Shown here in pieces: positions 16,757 to 25,023 of a stretch of 64,000 nt of DNA. Below the pieces are notes generated by a model. It was not told where the DNA came from and did no database searches. It was given only the letters and a program-made list of their open reading frames with translations. Position 1 is the stretch's first letter. Each line of letters opens with the position of its first letter. The translations under genes were made by a program, and so were the position numbers. Source of the stretch: Raineyella sp. W15-4 (GTDB taxonomy: Bacteria > Actinomycetota > Actinomycetes > Propionibacteriales > Propionibacteriaceae); assembly GCF_033170155.1 (NCBI RefSeq), contig NZ_CP137079.1:1674001-1738000 (forward strand), in the 5' to 3' direction.

Positions 16757-18004
16757 TCAGTCCCGCCCGGCCGTCCGCAGCCGCCGGCGGGACAGGTGGA
16801 TCCCGACCAGGCCGATCAGGTAGATCGGCGCCTGGGTGGCCAGCGCCAGGGTGTAGGCGTGCCGAGCATCGTGGCCTGCGACGGCCGCGGCATCCAGGGT
16901 GATGCCGATCACCAGAATGCTGACCAGACAGGCGATGAAACCGCCCATGATCACCACGCCGGTGCCGGTTCCGACCCGCTGGGGCGGCTGGGAGGTGCGG
17001 ATGTAGTCGAAACCGATGTTGGAGCCGGGCCCGCCCAGTGCCAGGGCGATGATCAGCACGACCAGTAGCCCCACCGGTGGGATGCCGGGCCAGCAGAGGG
17101 TGACGGCCCAGCTGAGCACCTGGATCCAGACCAGGAGCAGGGCCACGTCCGAGCGGCGACGCGGATACCGGGCGGTGATCCGGCCCACCACCGGGCCGGC
17201 CGGGATCGCCACCAGGACGAAGAAGGACAACAGGGTGCTCGCCAGGGCGGGGGAGTAGCCCAGCCCGGCGGTCAGGTAGGGAAATCCCCACATCAGCGGG
17301 AACACCATCGTGGAGAAACAGGTCGCGAAGTGGACCCAGAACCCCGCCATGGTGGACGGCGTGGTGAGGACCGCCCGCAGGCTGCCCAGCAGTGCGGCGG
17401 GCGACCCGGAGGTGTCGGGCCGCCACCGGCCCGGTGGGGCGTTGCGGCCGAAGACCCCCATCAGCACCGCGGCGACCACCGACGCCCCGGCCGCGCTGAG
17501 GAAGGCTGCCTGCCACCCCACGTTCTCGAGGATGGCGCGGAAGGGGACCGCCGACAGGATCTGGCCGACCTGGCCGACGATGCCGGTGAGCTGGGTGAGG
17601 ATCGGCACCTGGTGGGGTGCGAACCATGCCGGGACGAGACGGATGACCGAGTTGAACGTCATTGCGTCGCCGAGACCGACCAGGATGCGCCCGATGATCG
17701 CGACGGTGACCGAGCCGGTGACTCCGACCAGGAGCTGTCCGACGGCCATCAGGACAGCGCCCACGGCGACGACCCGGCGGGAGCCGAGTCGGTCGAGGGC
17801 CAGTCCGACCGGCACCTGGGCCGCGGCGTACACGGCCAGCTGGAGCACCACGAACACCGACACCAGCCCGGCTCCGGCGCCGAAGTGGTGGGACGCCTCG
17901 ACACCGGCCACCCCCAGGGTCGACCGCTGCATCACAGCGATCGCGTACACGGCGACCCCGATCACCCACACCGACCACGCTTGACGACCACTCACACGCT
18001 CCAT
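16757..18004 (-). CDS. Major facilitator superfamily transporter
   Basis: A 415-residue, 12-helix MFS carrier with the loop 2-3 motif as GLALDRLGSRRVVAVG and the matching loop after helix 8 (GRITARYPRRRSDVA). The substrate is unknown. I start at ATG 18004 (MERVSGRQAW), right before the first helix. The frame stays open for another 25 codons, to 18079, but that part is an alanine/proline-rich non-membrane stretch. No regulator is adjacent. Confidence 0.82.
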   Translation of the reverse strand: MERVSGRQAWSVWVIGVAVYAIAVMQRSTLGVAGVEASHHFGAGAGLVSVFVVLQLAVYAAAQVPVGLALDRLGSRRVVAVGAVLMAVGQLLVGVTGSVTVAIIGRILVGLGDAMTFNSVIRLVPAWFAPHQVPILTQLTGIVGQVGQILSAVPFRAILENVGWQAAFLSAAGASVVAAVLMGVFGRNAPPGRWRPDTSGSPAALLGSLRAVLTTPSTMAGFWVHFATCFSTMVFPLMWGFPYLTAGLGYSPALASTLLSFFVLVAIPAGPVVGRITARYPRRRSDVALLLVWIQVLSWAVTLCWPGIPPVGLLVVLIIALALGGPGSNIGFDYIRTSQPPQRVGTGTGVVIMGGFIACLVSILVIGITLDAAAVAGHDARHAYTLALATQAPIYLIGLVGIHLSRRRLRTAGRD

Positions 18005-18121
18005 CGTCGCATCCGTCGCCGACGCTGCGGCATCCGGTCCGGCGGGGCGCTGCGGCCGGCGGTGGCCGCCGGCCGGCACACCGCCGATCCTCGAGGCGTC
18101 GTCGCCCGTCAGTAGCTCCCG

Positions 18122-18409
18122 TCAGTAGCTGATGACGAAGCCGTCGTAACGGGCCGTGGGAGGGCGGATCTCCCGGTCGAGGTGCTCGACGGCGCCGGGC
18201 GTCATCGGCGACTTGAGCCTGCGCAGCAGCGCGACCACCTGGTCGTGGGTGCCCTGGGCCAGGATCTCGACGGTGCCGTCCGGCCGGTTGGCGACCCACC
18301 CGACCAGTCCGAGCCGGGCCGCCTGGCGCTCGGTCCAGAACCGGAACCCGACGCCCTGCACATGGCCGTGCACCACCGCGTGCAGCTCCTCCAGCGGCGT
18401 TTCAGTCAT
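18122..18409 (-). CDS. acyP: Acylphosphatase
   Basis: A 95-residue enzyme that hydrolyses acyl phosphates such as 1,3-bisphosphoglycerate or carbamoyl phosphate. The catalytic arginine sits in GHVQGVGFRFW and the asparagine in GWVANRPDGTVE, both fully conserved, and the length is typical. The ATG has no ribosome-binding site but lies 6 bases from a TAGGCT hexamer. Confidence 0.93.
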   Translation of the reverse strand: MTETPLEELHAVVHGHVQGVGFRFWTERQAARLGLVGWVANRPDGTVEILAQGTHDQVVALLRRLKSPMTPGAVEHLDREIRPPTARYDGFVISY

Positions 18410-18415
18410 GCCACG

Positions 18416-18421
18416 AGCCTA
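18416..18421 (-). promoter_or_regulatory. Leaderless -10 element (TAGGCT) for acyP
   Basis: TAGGCT on the minus strand ends exactly 6 bases before the ATG of acyP. Confidence 0.6.
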
Positions 18422-18480
18422 GAGCGTGTCTCCCGGAGTGGGCTGCCGTCCTCGCGACGTCCGCGCGGCGGCCCGGGGCG

Positions 18481-18930
18481 TCACTGGAGCAGGCCGATGG
18501 TGGCCGGGTAGCGGTAGAGCTCCCCGCGGTTGGCGAGGATCGCGCCGCGGATGTGGCACCACAGGGTCATGATGCCGGCGACGATCCACAGCACCACCGC
18601 GACCGGGGCGAGGACGATGGTGAACAGCATGATCCAGGCGACCACGTTCATCACCCAGGCCCAGACGTTGAAGTTGAACGCTCCGGCGGCGGCGTTGCGG
18701 ACGAAGTCGCTGCGGTCCTTGTAGACGAACCAGACGATGAGTGGGCCGACGAAGCTGAGCCAGCCGACGCTGACGATCATCGCGATGATCGCCGACAGGT
18801 GGGCCAGGGTGGCGACCGTACGCTCCTCGCCGGTCGTCATCGTGGGGGAGTGCCCGATGGTGGGGTCGTACGGGCGGGCGGAGTAGGGCGGGGTGGCGGA
18901 CGGGCCGGTGCCGTACGGGTTGGTCTGCAT
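18481..18930 (-). CDS. DUF4870 family membrane protein
   Basis: A 149-residue protein with a proline/tyrosine/serine-rich cytoplasmic start and three hydrophobic helices in the DUF4870 pattern (ERTVATLAHLSAIIAMI, FVGPLIVWFVYKDRSDFVRNAAAGAFNFN, then IVLAPVAVVLWIVAGIMTLW). The function is unknown. The ATG at 18930 begins MQTNPYGTG. The much longer open frame upstream on this strand is the shadow of the P-type ATPase. Confidence 0.85.
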   Translation of the reverse strand: MQTNPYGTGPSATPPYSARPYDPTIGHSPTMTTGEERTVATLAHLSAIIAMIVSVGWLSFVGPLIVWFVYKDRSDFVRNAAAGAFNFNVWAWVMNVVAWIMLFTIVLAPVAVVLWIVAGIMTLWCHIRGAILANRGELYRYPATIGLLQ

Positions 18931-19146
18931 GCGTCCATGGTGACCCGGCGAGGTGTCGAACCGGTCACTGCCGGGGGTGGATTCCGGGGGCGGTCGGGGT
19001 CGGGCCCGGGCGGTCCTGCGCCGCGCGGTGCCCGACGATGTCTGCTGTGCCGACCGGAGGATCCGGCCCGGGTCGGGGACTACAGTGAGGAGGCGGGGGC
19101 GTACGCCCGGGAGACGGGTCGTACGTCCGGTCGAGGAGTGGCGACG

Positions 19147-22008
19147 ATGGACGCAAGCACACGGTCCAGGACGTCCACGGTCGAGGGCGTGCACCGGCTC
19201 ACCGCGGACGCCGCCCTGCGCACGTTCGGGCCCGGCGAGGAGGGACTCACGTCGTCGCAGGCCGCCGAACTGTTGGCCCGGCACGGCCCCAACCTGATCC
19301 GCGAACAGGCGCGCCGGCCGATGGTGCTCGTCTTCGCCGCCGAGTTCACCAGCCCGATGGCCCTCCTGCTGTGGGCCGGGGGACTGGTGGCGCTGGTGGC
19401 CGGGATCGTCGAGCTCGGGATCGCCATCTTCGTGGTGAACGTCGTCAACGGGGTTTTCGGGTTCTGGCAGGAGTACCGCGCGGAACGGGCCACCGAGGAA
19501 CTCAAGAAGATGCTGTCCACCCATGCCACGGTGGTCCGCGACGGCGAGCTGCAGGAGGTGCCGACTCAGGACCTGGTGCCCGGCGATCTGCTGGCCATCG
19601 CGGAGGGCGACCGGATCGGGGCCGACGCCCGGTTGGTCGAGGCCAGTGAGCTGCAGGTGGACCAGTCCACCCTCAGCGGCGAATCCCGCCCCGTGCACAA
19701 GAACGCCGGGCCGATCGCCGAGGATCTGCCGGCGGCCCAGCTGCACAACATGGTCTTCGCCGGGACGAGCGTGATCAACGGCGACGGCCGGGCGGTGGTG
19801 ACCGCCACCGGGATGGACACCGAGTTCGGCCGGATCGCCGACCTCACCCAGTCGGTGCGGGAGGAGCCGAGCCCGCTGCAGAAGGAACTGGGGCGGCTGA
19901 CCCGGCAGTTGTCGGTGTTGGCGCTCGGCCTGGGCGCGCTGTTCGTCGTGGTGGCGGTGCTGTTCGTCGGTGAGCCGTGGGCGCAGGCGTTCGTGTTCGG
20001 ACTGGGGATGGTCGTCGCGTTCATCCCCGAGGGGTTGTTGCCGACCGTGACCCTGTCGCTGGCGATGGCGGTCCAGCGGATGGTCCGGCGCAACGCCCTG
20101 GTGAAGAAGCTGTCGTCGGTGGAGACCCTGGGCTGCACCACGGTGATCTGTTCGGACAAGACCGGCACGTTGACGCAGAACGAGATGACCGTCACCCGGC
20201 TGTGGGTGCCGGGGGTCTGGTACACGGTCGGCGGGCGCGGGTATGCGCCGGTGGGCGAGATCCGCCGGGCGGAGCCCCCCGGAACCGGGGACGACACCGG
20301 CACCGGAGACAGTGCCAGCAACGGAGACGCTGTCCCCGATGGTGCTGTCGCGGCCACGACCGACCCCGCGCTGCGTACGCTCCTCGAGGTGGCCGGCCTG
20401 TGCAACAACAGCATGGTGCGCCCACCGGGCCCGGACGAATCCCGATGGGTCGTCCATGGCGACCCGACCGAGGCGTGTCTGCTCGTCGTGGCCGCCAAGG
20501 CCGGTCTGGACCCGACGGCCCTGCGCCATGACCATCCGCGGGTCCGGGAACTGCCGTTCGACTCCCGACGCAAGCGGATGACGACGATCCACCAGGTGGA
20601 CGGACGCCGGCTGGCGTACGTCAAGGGAGCGCCGCAGAGCGTGCCACCGCTGTGCTCGTGGATCGTCCGCGACGGGATCCGCCGGGAGCTGACCGAGGCC
20701 GACCGAGCCGAGATCACCGCCGCCAACGACGGCTTCGCCCGGCTCGGACTGCGGGTGCTGGCCGTCGCGGTGCGTACGGTCGACGCCGCGGCCGACCCCG
20801 CCGGGTACACGATCGACGACGTCGAACGGGAACTGACCTTCCTCGGTCTGGTGGCGATGGAGGACCCGCCCCGGGAGGGGATCGCCGAGGCGGTGGCCAC
20901 CTGTCACCGGGCTCGCATCCGGATCATCATGATCACCGGCGACTACGGCCTGACCGCCGAGTCGATTGCCCGCAGCATCGGCATCGTCCGGGGCGACGAG
21001 GTGCGGGTGGTCTCGGGGACCGAGCTGGCCGAGATGTCCGACGAGGACCTGGTCGCGGCGCTGCGCGGGGAGCTGATCTTCGCCCGGGTCGCCCCCGAGC
21101 AGAAGTACCGGGTCGTCGCCACCCTGCAGTCGATGGGGGAGATCGTCGCCGTCACCGGGGACGGCGTCAACGACGCGCCCGCCCTGAAGAAGGCCGACAT
21201 CGGGATCGCGATGGGCCGCACCGGCACGGACGTGTCGAAGGAAGCCGCCGACATGATCCTCACCGACGACCATTTCGCGTCGATCGTGAAGGCGATCGAC
21301 GAAGGGAGGGGCGTCTACGACAACATCCGCAAGTTCCTCACCTACATCCTGACCAGCAACATGGCGGAGGCGGCCCCGTCGGCGGTGTTCCTGATGTCGC
21401 GTGGCCTCGTCCCGCTGCCGTTGACGGTGATGCAGATCCTCACCATCGATCTCGGCACCGACCTGCTGCCGGCCCTCGGCCTGGGCACCGAACGACCCGA
21501 GTCCGACGTGATGGACCGCCCGCCCCGACCGCGGACCCAGCGGCTGATGGACCGGCGGGTGCTCGGCCTGGCGTTCGGCTGGTACGGCCTGCTGGAGGCC
21601 GTCTTCGCACTCGTCGGCTATCTGCTGGTCAACGTCGTCAACGGCTGGCCGGCGGTCCCGTTCGCGGCCGAGGGGGAACTGTACGCCCGGGCCACCACGA
21701 TGACGCTCGCCGCGATCATCTTCTGCCAGATCGGTGCGGTGCTCGGCTGCCGCACCACCCACGCCTCGCTGTGGGTGATCGGGATCTTCTCCAACCGCCG
21801 GATCGTGTTGGGCATCGTGGTGGAGATCCTGCTGCTGGCCGCGCTCAGCTACGTACCGCTGCTCCAGGACGTCTTCGGCACCGCCCCACTACTACCGGCG
21901 GACTGGGCGGCGTTGGCCGTGCTGCCGGTGGTGATGGTGCTGCTGGACGAGTTGCGTCGGTGGATCGTCCGGCGGCGGCTGGACGCCCGGGCCACCCCGG
22001 CGGCATGA
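19147..22008 (+). CDS. P-type cation-transporting ATPase (P2 type)
   Basis: A 953-residue pump. It shows the N-terminal cation-ATPase domain, an A domain with LSGES, the phosphorylated aspartate D337 in CSDKTGTLTQNEMTV, and the hinge TGDGVNDAPALKKADIGIAMG. Ten hydrophobic helices are arranged 2+2+6. The fourth helix reads IPEGLLPTVT, close to the PEGLL of Na/K-type P2C pumps rather than the PEGLP usual in Ca pumps, so the transported ion (Ca, Na, K or Mg) is uncertain. The N domain contains a low-complexity GTGDDTGTGDS insert. GAGGAG at 19133-19138 supports ATG 19147. It converges on the inositol dehydrogenase-like gene. Confidence 0.9.
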   Translation: MDASTRSRTSTVEGVHRLTADAALRTFGPGEEGLTSSQAAELLARHGPNLIREQARRPMVLVFAAEFTSPMALLLWAGGLVALVAGIVELGIAIFVVNVVNGVFGFWQEYRAERATEELKKMLSTHATVVRDGELQEVPTQDLVPGDLLAIAEGDRIGADARLVEASELQVDQSTLSGESRPVHKNAGPIAEDLPAAQLHNMVFAGTSVINGDGRAVVTATGMDTEFGRIADLTQSVREEPSPLQKELGRLTRQLSVLALGLGALFVVVAVLFVGEPWAQAFVFGLGMVVAFIPEGLLPTVTLSLAMAVQRMVRRNALVKKLSSVETLGCTTVICSDKTGTLTQNEMTVTRLWVPGVWYTVGGRGYAPVGEIRRAEPPGTGDDTGTGDSASNGDAVPDGAVAATTDPALRTLLEVAGLCNNSMVRPPGPDESRWVVHGDPTEACLLVVAAKAGLDPTALRHDHPRVRELPFDSRRKRMTTIHQVDGRRLAYVKGAPQSVPPLCSWIVRDGIRRELTEADRAEITAANDGFARLGLRVLAVAVRTVDAAADPAGYTIDDVERELTFLGLVAMEDPPREGIAEAVATCHRARIRIIMITGDYGLTAESIARSIGIVRGDEVRVVSGTELAEMSDEDLVAALRGELIFARVAPEQKYRVVATLQSMGEIVAVTGDGVNDAPALKKADIGIAMGRTGTDVSKEAADMILTDDHFASIVKAIDEGRGVYDNIRKFLTYILTSNMAEAAPSAVFLMSRGLVPLPLTVMQILTIDLGTDLLPALGLGTERPESDVMDRPPRPRTQRLMDRRVLGLAFGWYGLLEAVFALVGYLLVNVVNGWPAVPFAAEGELYARATTMTLAAIIFCQIGAVLGCRTTHASLWVIGIFSNRRIVLGIVVEILLLAALSYVPLLQDVFGTAPLLPADWAALAVLPVVMVLLDELRRWIVRRRLDARATPAA

Positions 22009-22054
22009 CCGGCGCGAGCATGTCCGCGCAGGCGGCTGGGGGAGGGACTCGTGC

Positions 22055-23068
22055 TCACTGGTCGACCTCCGCGATGCGGACCGGGCGACCCTCGGCGGCC
22101 GAGCGGATGGCGGCGGTGGCCACGAGCTGTGCCCGTAGGCCGTCTGTGCCCTCGGGATAGTCGGTATCTGCGCCGTGGAGGACGTCGGCGAAGGTCTGGA
22201 ACTCGGTCCGGTACGCCTCGTGGAACCGCGACGTGTCGGTGCCGGCGGTGCCCGTGTGACCCCCGGCGGCGTCGTAGAGCCGGGCGGCGGTGGCGGCGAG
22301 CTGGCCCATCTGGACCATGCCGGCCGAGCCGAACACCTCACCGCGCAGGTCATAGCCGTACATCGCGGAGAACGAGGCTTCCGCGGTGGCCAGCGCGCCG
22401 TTGGCGTAGCGGATGACGACCACGGCGCTGTCCTGGAACCCGGTGTCCTTGGCGTCGGGACGGACCAGGGCATCGGCGACGGCATAGACGTCGACCGGCT
22501 CGGAGCCGGCGTTGAACCAGTTGAGGATGTCAAAGTCGTGGATCAGTGTCTCGGTGAAGATGGTGCCGGCCGGAACGCGGGCCGGATCGGCGCCGTACGG
22601 GCCCGGATCACGGGTGATGGAGTGCAGGCGCTGGACCCTCCCCACCGCACCCTCGGCGACCAGCTGCTCGGCCCGGGTCCAGGACTCGGCGAACCGGCGG
22701 TTGAACCCGACCTGGAGGACCACGCCGGCAGCGTCGGTCGCCGCGATCGCGCGCTTCGCGTCCGCCACTGTCAGGGCGATCGGCTTCTCGGTGAAGATGT
22801 CCTTGCCGGCAGCGGCGAAGGCCTCGATGAGCTCCACGTGGGTCGCCGTCGGTGAGGCGATCACCACGGCGTCAATGCTGTCGTCGGCGGCGACCGACAG
22901 CGGGTCGCGGGTGGCCGCCGGAACCGCCAGATCTGCGGCCAGGCGTTCCAGGGTCGGTGAGGCGGGATCGGCCAGCACGGCCAGCTCGATCCCGGCGACC
23001 TCGCGGGCCAGGGTCCGCGCGTGGTGCGTCCCGATCCTCCCGGTGCCGATGAGCGCGATTCTCTTCAT
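22055..23068 (-). CDS. iolG: Gfo/Idh/MocA oxidoreductase, inositol 2-dehydrogenase-like
   Basis: A 337-residue NAD(P)-dependent dehydrogenase. The Rossmann GTGRIGTHHA is at the N-terminus. EKPIAL supplies the conserved lysine, and HDFDILNWF has the catalytic-type histidine and aspartate expected for inositol 2-dehydrogenase, which oxidises myo-inositol to scyllo-inosose. No other iol gene is nearby, so a different sugar or polyol is possible. GGGAG just upstream supports the ATG. Confidence 0.8.
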   Translation of the reverse strand: MKRIALIGTGRIGTHHARTLAREVAGIELAVLADPASPTLERLAADLAVPAATRDPLSVAADDSIDAVVIASPTATHVELIEAFAAAGKDIFTEKPIALTVADAKRAIAATDAAGVVLQVGFNRRFAESWTRAEQLVAEGAVGRVQRLHSITRDPGPYGADPARVPAGTIFTETLIHDFDILNWFNAGSEPVDVYAVADALVRPDAKDTGFQDSAVVVIRYANGALATAEASFSAMYGYDLRGEVFGSAGMVQMGQLAATAARLYDAAGGHTGTAGTDTSRFHEAYRTEFQTFADVLHGADTDYPEGTDGLRAQLVATAAIRSAAEGRPVRIAEVDQ

Positions 23069-23164
23069 GCCTTACTCCCTTGTGGGTGCGTCAGACTCAG
23101 TGTCGTACGGGATCCGGTGCGAGTGGGAGTCGGGGAGTTTCCGACGGTGGTCGTCGGTGTCACC

Positions 23165-23170
23165 TAGAGT
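23165..23170 (+). promoter_or_regulatory. Leaderless -10 element (TAGAGT) for the deleted methyltransferase gene
   Basis: TAGAGT ends 6 bases before the GTG at 23177. The promoter looks intact although the gene behind it is not. Confidence 0.5.
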
Positions 23171-23176
23171 CGGGTC

Positions 23177-23602
23177 GTGCTCGATTGGGATCACAACGCC
23201 TACTACCAGCAATTGCTGCTGCGCCAGCTGCCGCTCGGCGTGGTCCTTCCTCGACTGGCCGATGCCTTGCGACCCGGCGGCGTTCTGGCGGCTGTTGCGC
23301 TGCCTCGACGCGATCTGCGCCACGAATGGCCGCTCGAGCTCGCCGCGGCAGTCGGGCATCGGGTCCTAGGGGTGGGGTTCTTGGTGGGCAGAGCGCTGGG
23401 AACGGGCCATGGCCACCCGAAGGAGCCCGGTCACCGTGGGATGCCCGTCGTGCTGGATCCGCCGCTGTCGACTCCCGAAGTCTCTCGGGTGGCTTCCACC
23501 GTCCTGCCAGGTGTCCACGTCAAGCGCCTGTTGTTCTGGCGATATCTGCTCATCGGGAAGAAGCCCCCAGGGGGCGGCCCACACTCAAAGTCGGAGAGCT
23601 GA
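23177..23602 (+). pseudogene. Class I methyltransferase with internal in-frame deletion
   Basis: A 141-residue reading frame whose ends look like a SAM-dependent methyltransferase. The N-terminus MLDWDHNAYYQQLLLRQLP and the second half (LPRLADALRPGGVLAAVALPR, then LFWRYLLIGKK) fit that family, where the latter follows motif III. The SAM-binding core in between (motif I glycine loop and acidic motif II, typically 60-90 residues) is missing, with the junction near residue 19-20. The frame remains open, so the deletion is in-frame and the product cannot bind SAM normally. Homology is from pattern recognition only, and a search is needed to confirm the missing piece. Confidence 0.6.
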
Positions 23603-23706
23603 AGGGCCGAGCCGGCGGCGCGCGGTGAGATCGTTCTGGGTCACGATGGCGACTCCCACCGTGCACGCCCGCGCGGCCGCGGACTTCGCGGGCGAGCAAA
23701 GGCGGG

Positions 23707-24120
23707 TCAGGAGGGAGCGAGAGTGGCGAGGCCGACGCTCTGGGCCGATTCGGTCAGGCGAGTGTCGTAGGACAGCATTGCGTCGACGTCCAGTGCGATG
23801 GCGGCGACAAGGTGCAGAGCGTCGAGCGAGCGGAGATGCACGCCGGGTAACAGGCCGGCGTGGCGGAAGATGGCTGCCGGAAGTTCGTAGAGATCGATGA
23901 CGTCGAGGAAGGCGGTGACCCGGTCCTGATGCAGGGCGGGGTTTCGGTGGGCGGCCCTGCGCAGCTCGGTCTCCAGGAGCCTGGAGCCACACAGATCTGC
24001 GTTCGCGGTGGTGATCGCCGCAGCGAGTGCCTCGGACTCGGTCTCGTTGACGAGGAGCTTGAGGGCCGCGGACGTATCGAGGTACCAGCGGGGCGAGACC
24101 GGCACAGCAGAGGCGCTCAA
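23707..24120 (-). CDS. PIN-domain ribonuclease toxin, VapC-like
   Basis: A 137-residue PIN-domain protein. The acidic residues that hold the metal are visible: D in YLDTSA, E in LLETEL, D in RSLDALH and D in LSYDTRL. Such toxins cut tRNA or rRNA when released from their antitoxin. The start is taken as TTG 24120, overlapping the antitoxin stop as TTGA. A GTG five codons later is an alternative. It is encoded downstream of and coupled to a Phd-type antitoxin. Confidence 0.85.
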   Translation of the reverse strand: MSASAVPVSPRWYLDTSAALKLLVNETESEALAAAITTANADLCGSRLLETELRRAAHRNPALHQDRVTAFLDVIDLYELPAAIFRHAGLLPGVHLRSLDALHLVAAIALDVDAMLSYDTRLTESAQSVGLATLAPS

Positions 24121-24374
24121 CGCTCATCTCTCAGATCGTCGAGGATCTCCTTGCTGGTGATCGTGCTGGTGACGCGTGGCCAAGTCCGGAAGTCGACCTT
24201 GCGTCGGGCGGCCCGTGCCAGCGGGAGCCCCGTGGACAGTTCGGCCTCGGTGGCTGGCTTGAGGACGGCGACGGGCGCGCCGTTCTTGGTGACCAGGAAG
24301 GACTCGCCGGCTTCAACCGCGCGGATGACCTCGGCGTTGTCGTTGCGGAGTTCCCGCTGGGAGATCGTGCGCAT
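24117..24374 (-). CDS. Phd/YefM-family antitoxin paired with PIN toxin
   Basis: An 85-residue antitoxin. The N-terminal Phd/YefM DNA-binding fold is clear (MRTISQRELRNDNAEVIRAVEAGESFLVTKNGAPVAVLKP), and the C-terminal half would wrap the toxin. It overlaps the PIN gene by 4 bases. The pairing of a Phd-type antitoxin with a PIN toxin is common in actinobacteria. Confidence 0.88.
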   Translation of the reverse strand: MRTISQRELRNDNAEVIRAVEAGESFLVTKNGAPVAVLKPATEAELSTGLPLARAARRKVDFRTWPRVTSTITSKEILDDLRDER

Positions 24375-24449
24375 GCCACCATCGTGTCACGCTGCGTAGC
24401 ACTTGCGTAGCTCAAGATCGTCAGCGCAGGACGTGGCGGCCGGGTGGAC

Positions 24450-24455
24450 TAGCCT
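24450..24455 (+). promoter_or_regulatory. Leaderless -10 element (TAGCCT)
   Basis: TAGCCT lies 7 bases before a GTG (24463) that opens a 20-codon frame directly overlapping the RCC1-like gene. Confidence 0.45.
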
Positions 24456-24462
24456 GCTGCGG

Positions 24463-24525
24463 GTGCAGGAGCTTCAGGAGATTCACCCGCAGCGGCGGGA
24501 CGACGTCAGCATCGCCGCAGTCTGA
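24463..24525 (+). CDS. Short 20-residue reading frame coupled to RCC1-like gene
   Basis: A leaderless GTG start gives VQELQEIHPQRRDDVSIAAV and a stop that overlaps the next ATG as TGATG. It may be the true N-terminus of the repeat protein, separated by a frameshift, or a small upstream frame. I do not recognise it. Confidence 0.35.
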   Translation: MQELQEIHPQRRDDVSIAAV

Positions 24526-25022
24526 TGGCATCAGCTGACCAGCGCGGCCGCGAGCGAAGGCGAGCATTCATGTCCGCACTGGCGGCCGGACGGCGGCACT
24601 CCGTCGCACGTCGTTGCGACGGGACGGTTGTCGCCGTGGGCAACAATGCCACGGGCGAATGCCTCGTCGAATCCTGGGAAGACATAGTCGCCGTTGCTAC
24701 TGGCAACGTCCACACGGCGATGAACACGGGAAGGTCCCATACGGTCGGGCTTCGATCCGACAGGACTGTGCTCGCGACCGGGTGGAACGGCGACGGCCAG
24801 TGCGCCGTCGCCGGGTGGCGTGACGTCCTGGCGGTGGCGGTCGGGAACAACCGACGCGGGCAGTGTTCAGTTGACGATTGGACCGGCCTCATCGACATCG
24901 CCGCCGGGCACCTCCACACGGTCGGCCTCCGGAAGGACGGGCGGGCAGTCGCCGCCGGGGACCGCGACACTGGAGCGTGCGACGTCGATGTCTGGTCCGG
25001 AATCCGGTCCGCGGAGGACTGA
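24525..25022 (+). CDS. RCC1-like repeat protein, partly collapsed
   Basis: A 165-residue protein made of RCC1-type units with the pattern AAGxxHTVGLRxDGTVxAxGxNxxGQCxVxxW. About four units are visible, but two are fused in a shortened form: VAVATGNVHTAMNTGRSHTVGLR, and WRDVLAVAVGNNRRGQCSV, which lacks the central HTVGLRxDGT. A complete propeller needs about seven blades, so this is probably a decayed or contracted gene. No enzyme activity is implied. It ends one base before the convergent hypothetical gene. Confidence 0.6.
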   Translation: MASADQRGRERRRAFMSALAAGRRHSVARRCDGTVVAVGNNATGECLVESWEDIVAVATGNVHTAMNTGRSHTVGLRSDRTVLATGWNGDGQCAVAGWRDVLAVAVGNNRRGQCSVDDWTGLIDIAAGHLHTVGLRKDGRAVAAGDRDTGACDVDVWSGIRSAED

Positions 25023-25023
25023 G

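Noticed and set aside
18481-21762. A 1093-codon open frame on the minus strand
   Set aside because: It covers the P-type ATPase antisense and is rich in Gly/Arg/His/Asp as expected of a high-GC shadow. Only its last 149 codons (DUF4870) are real.
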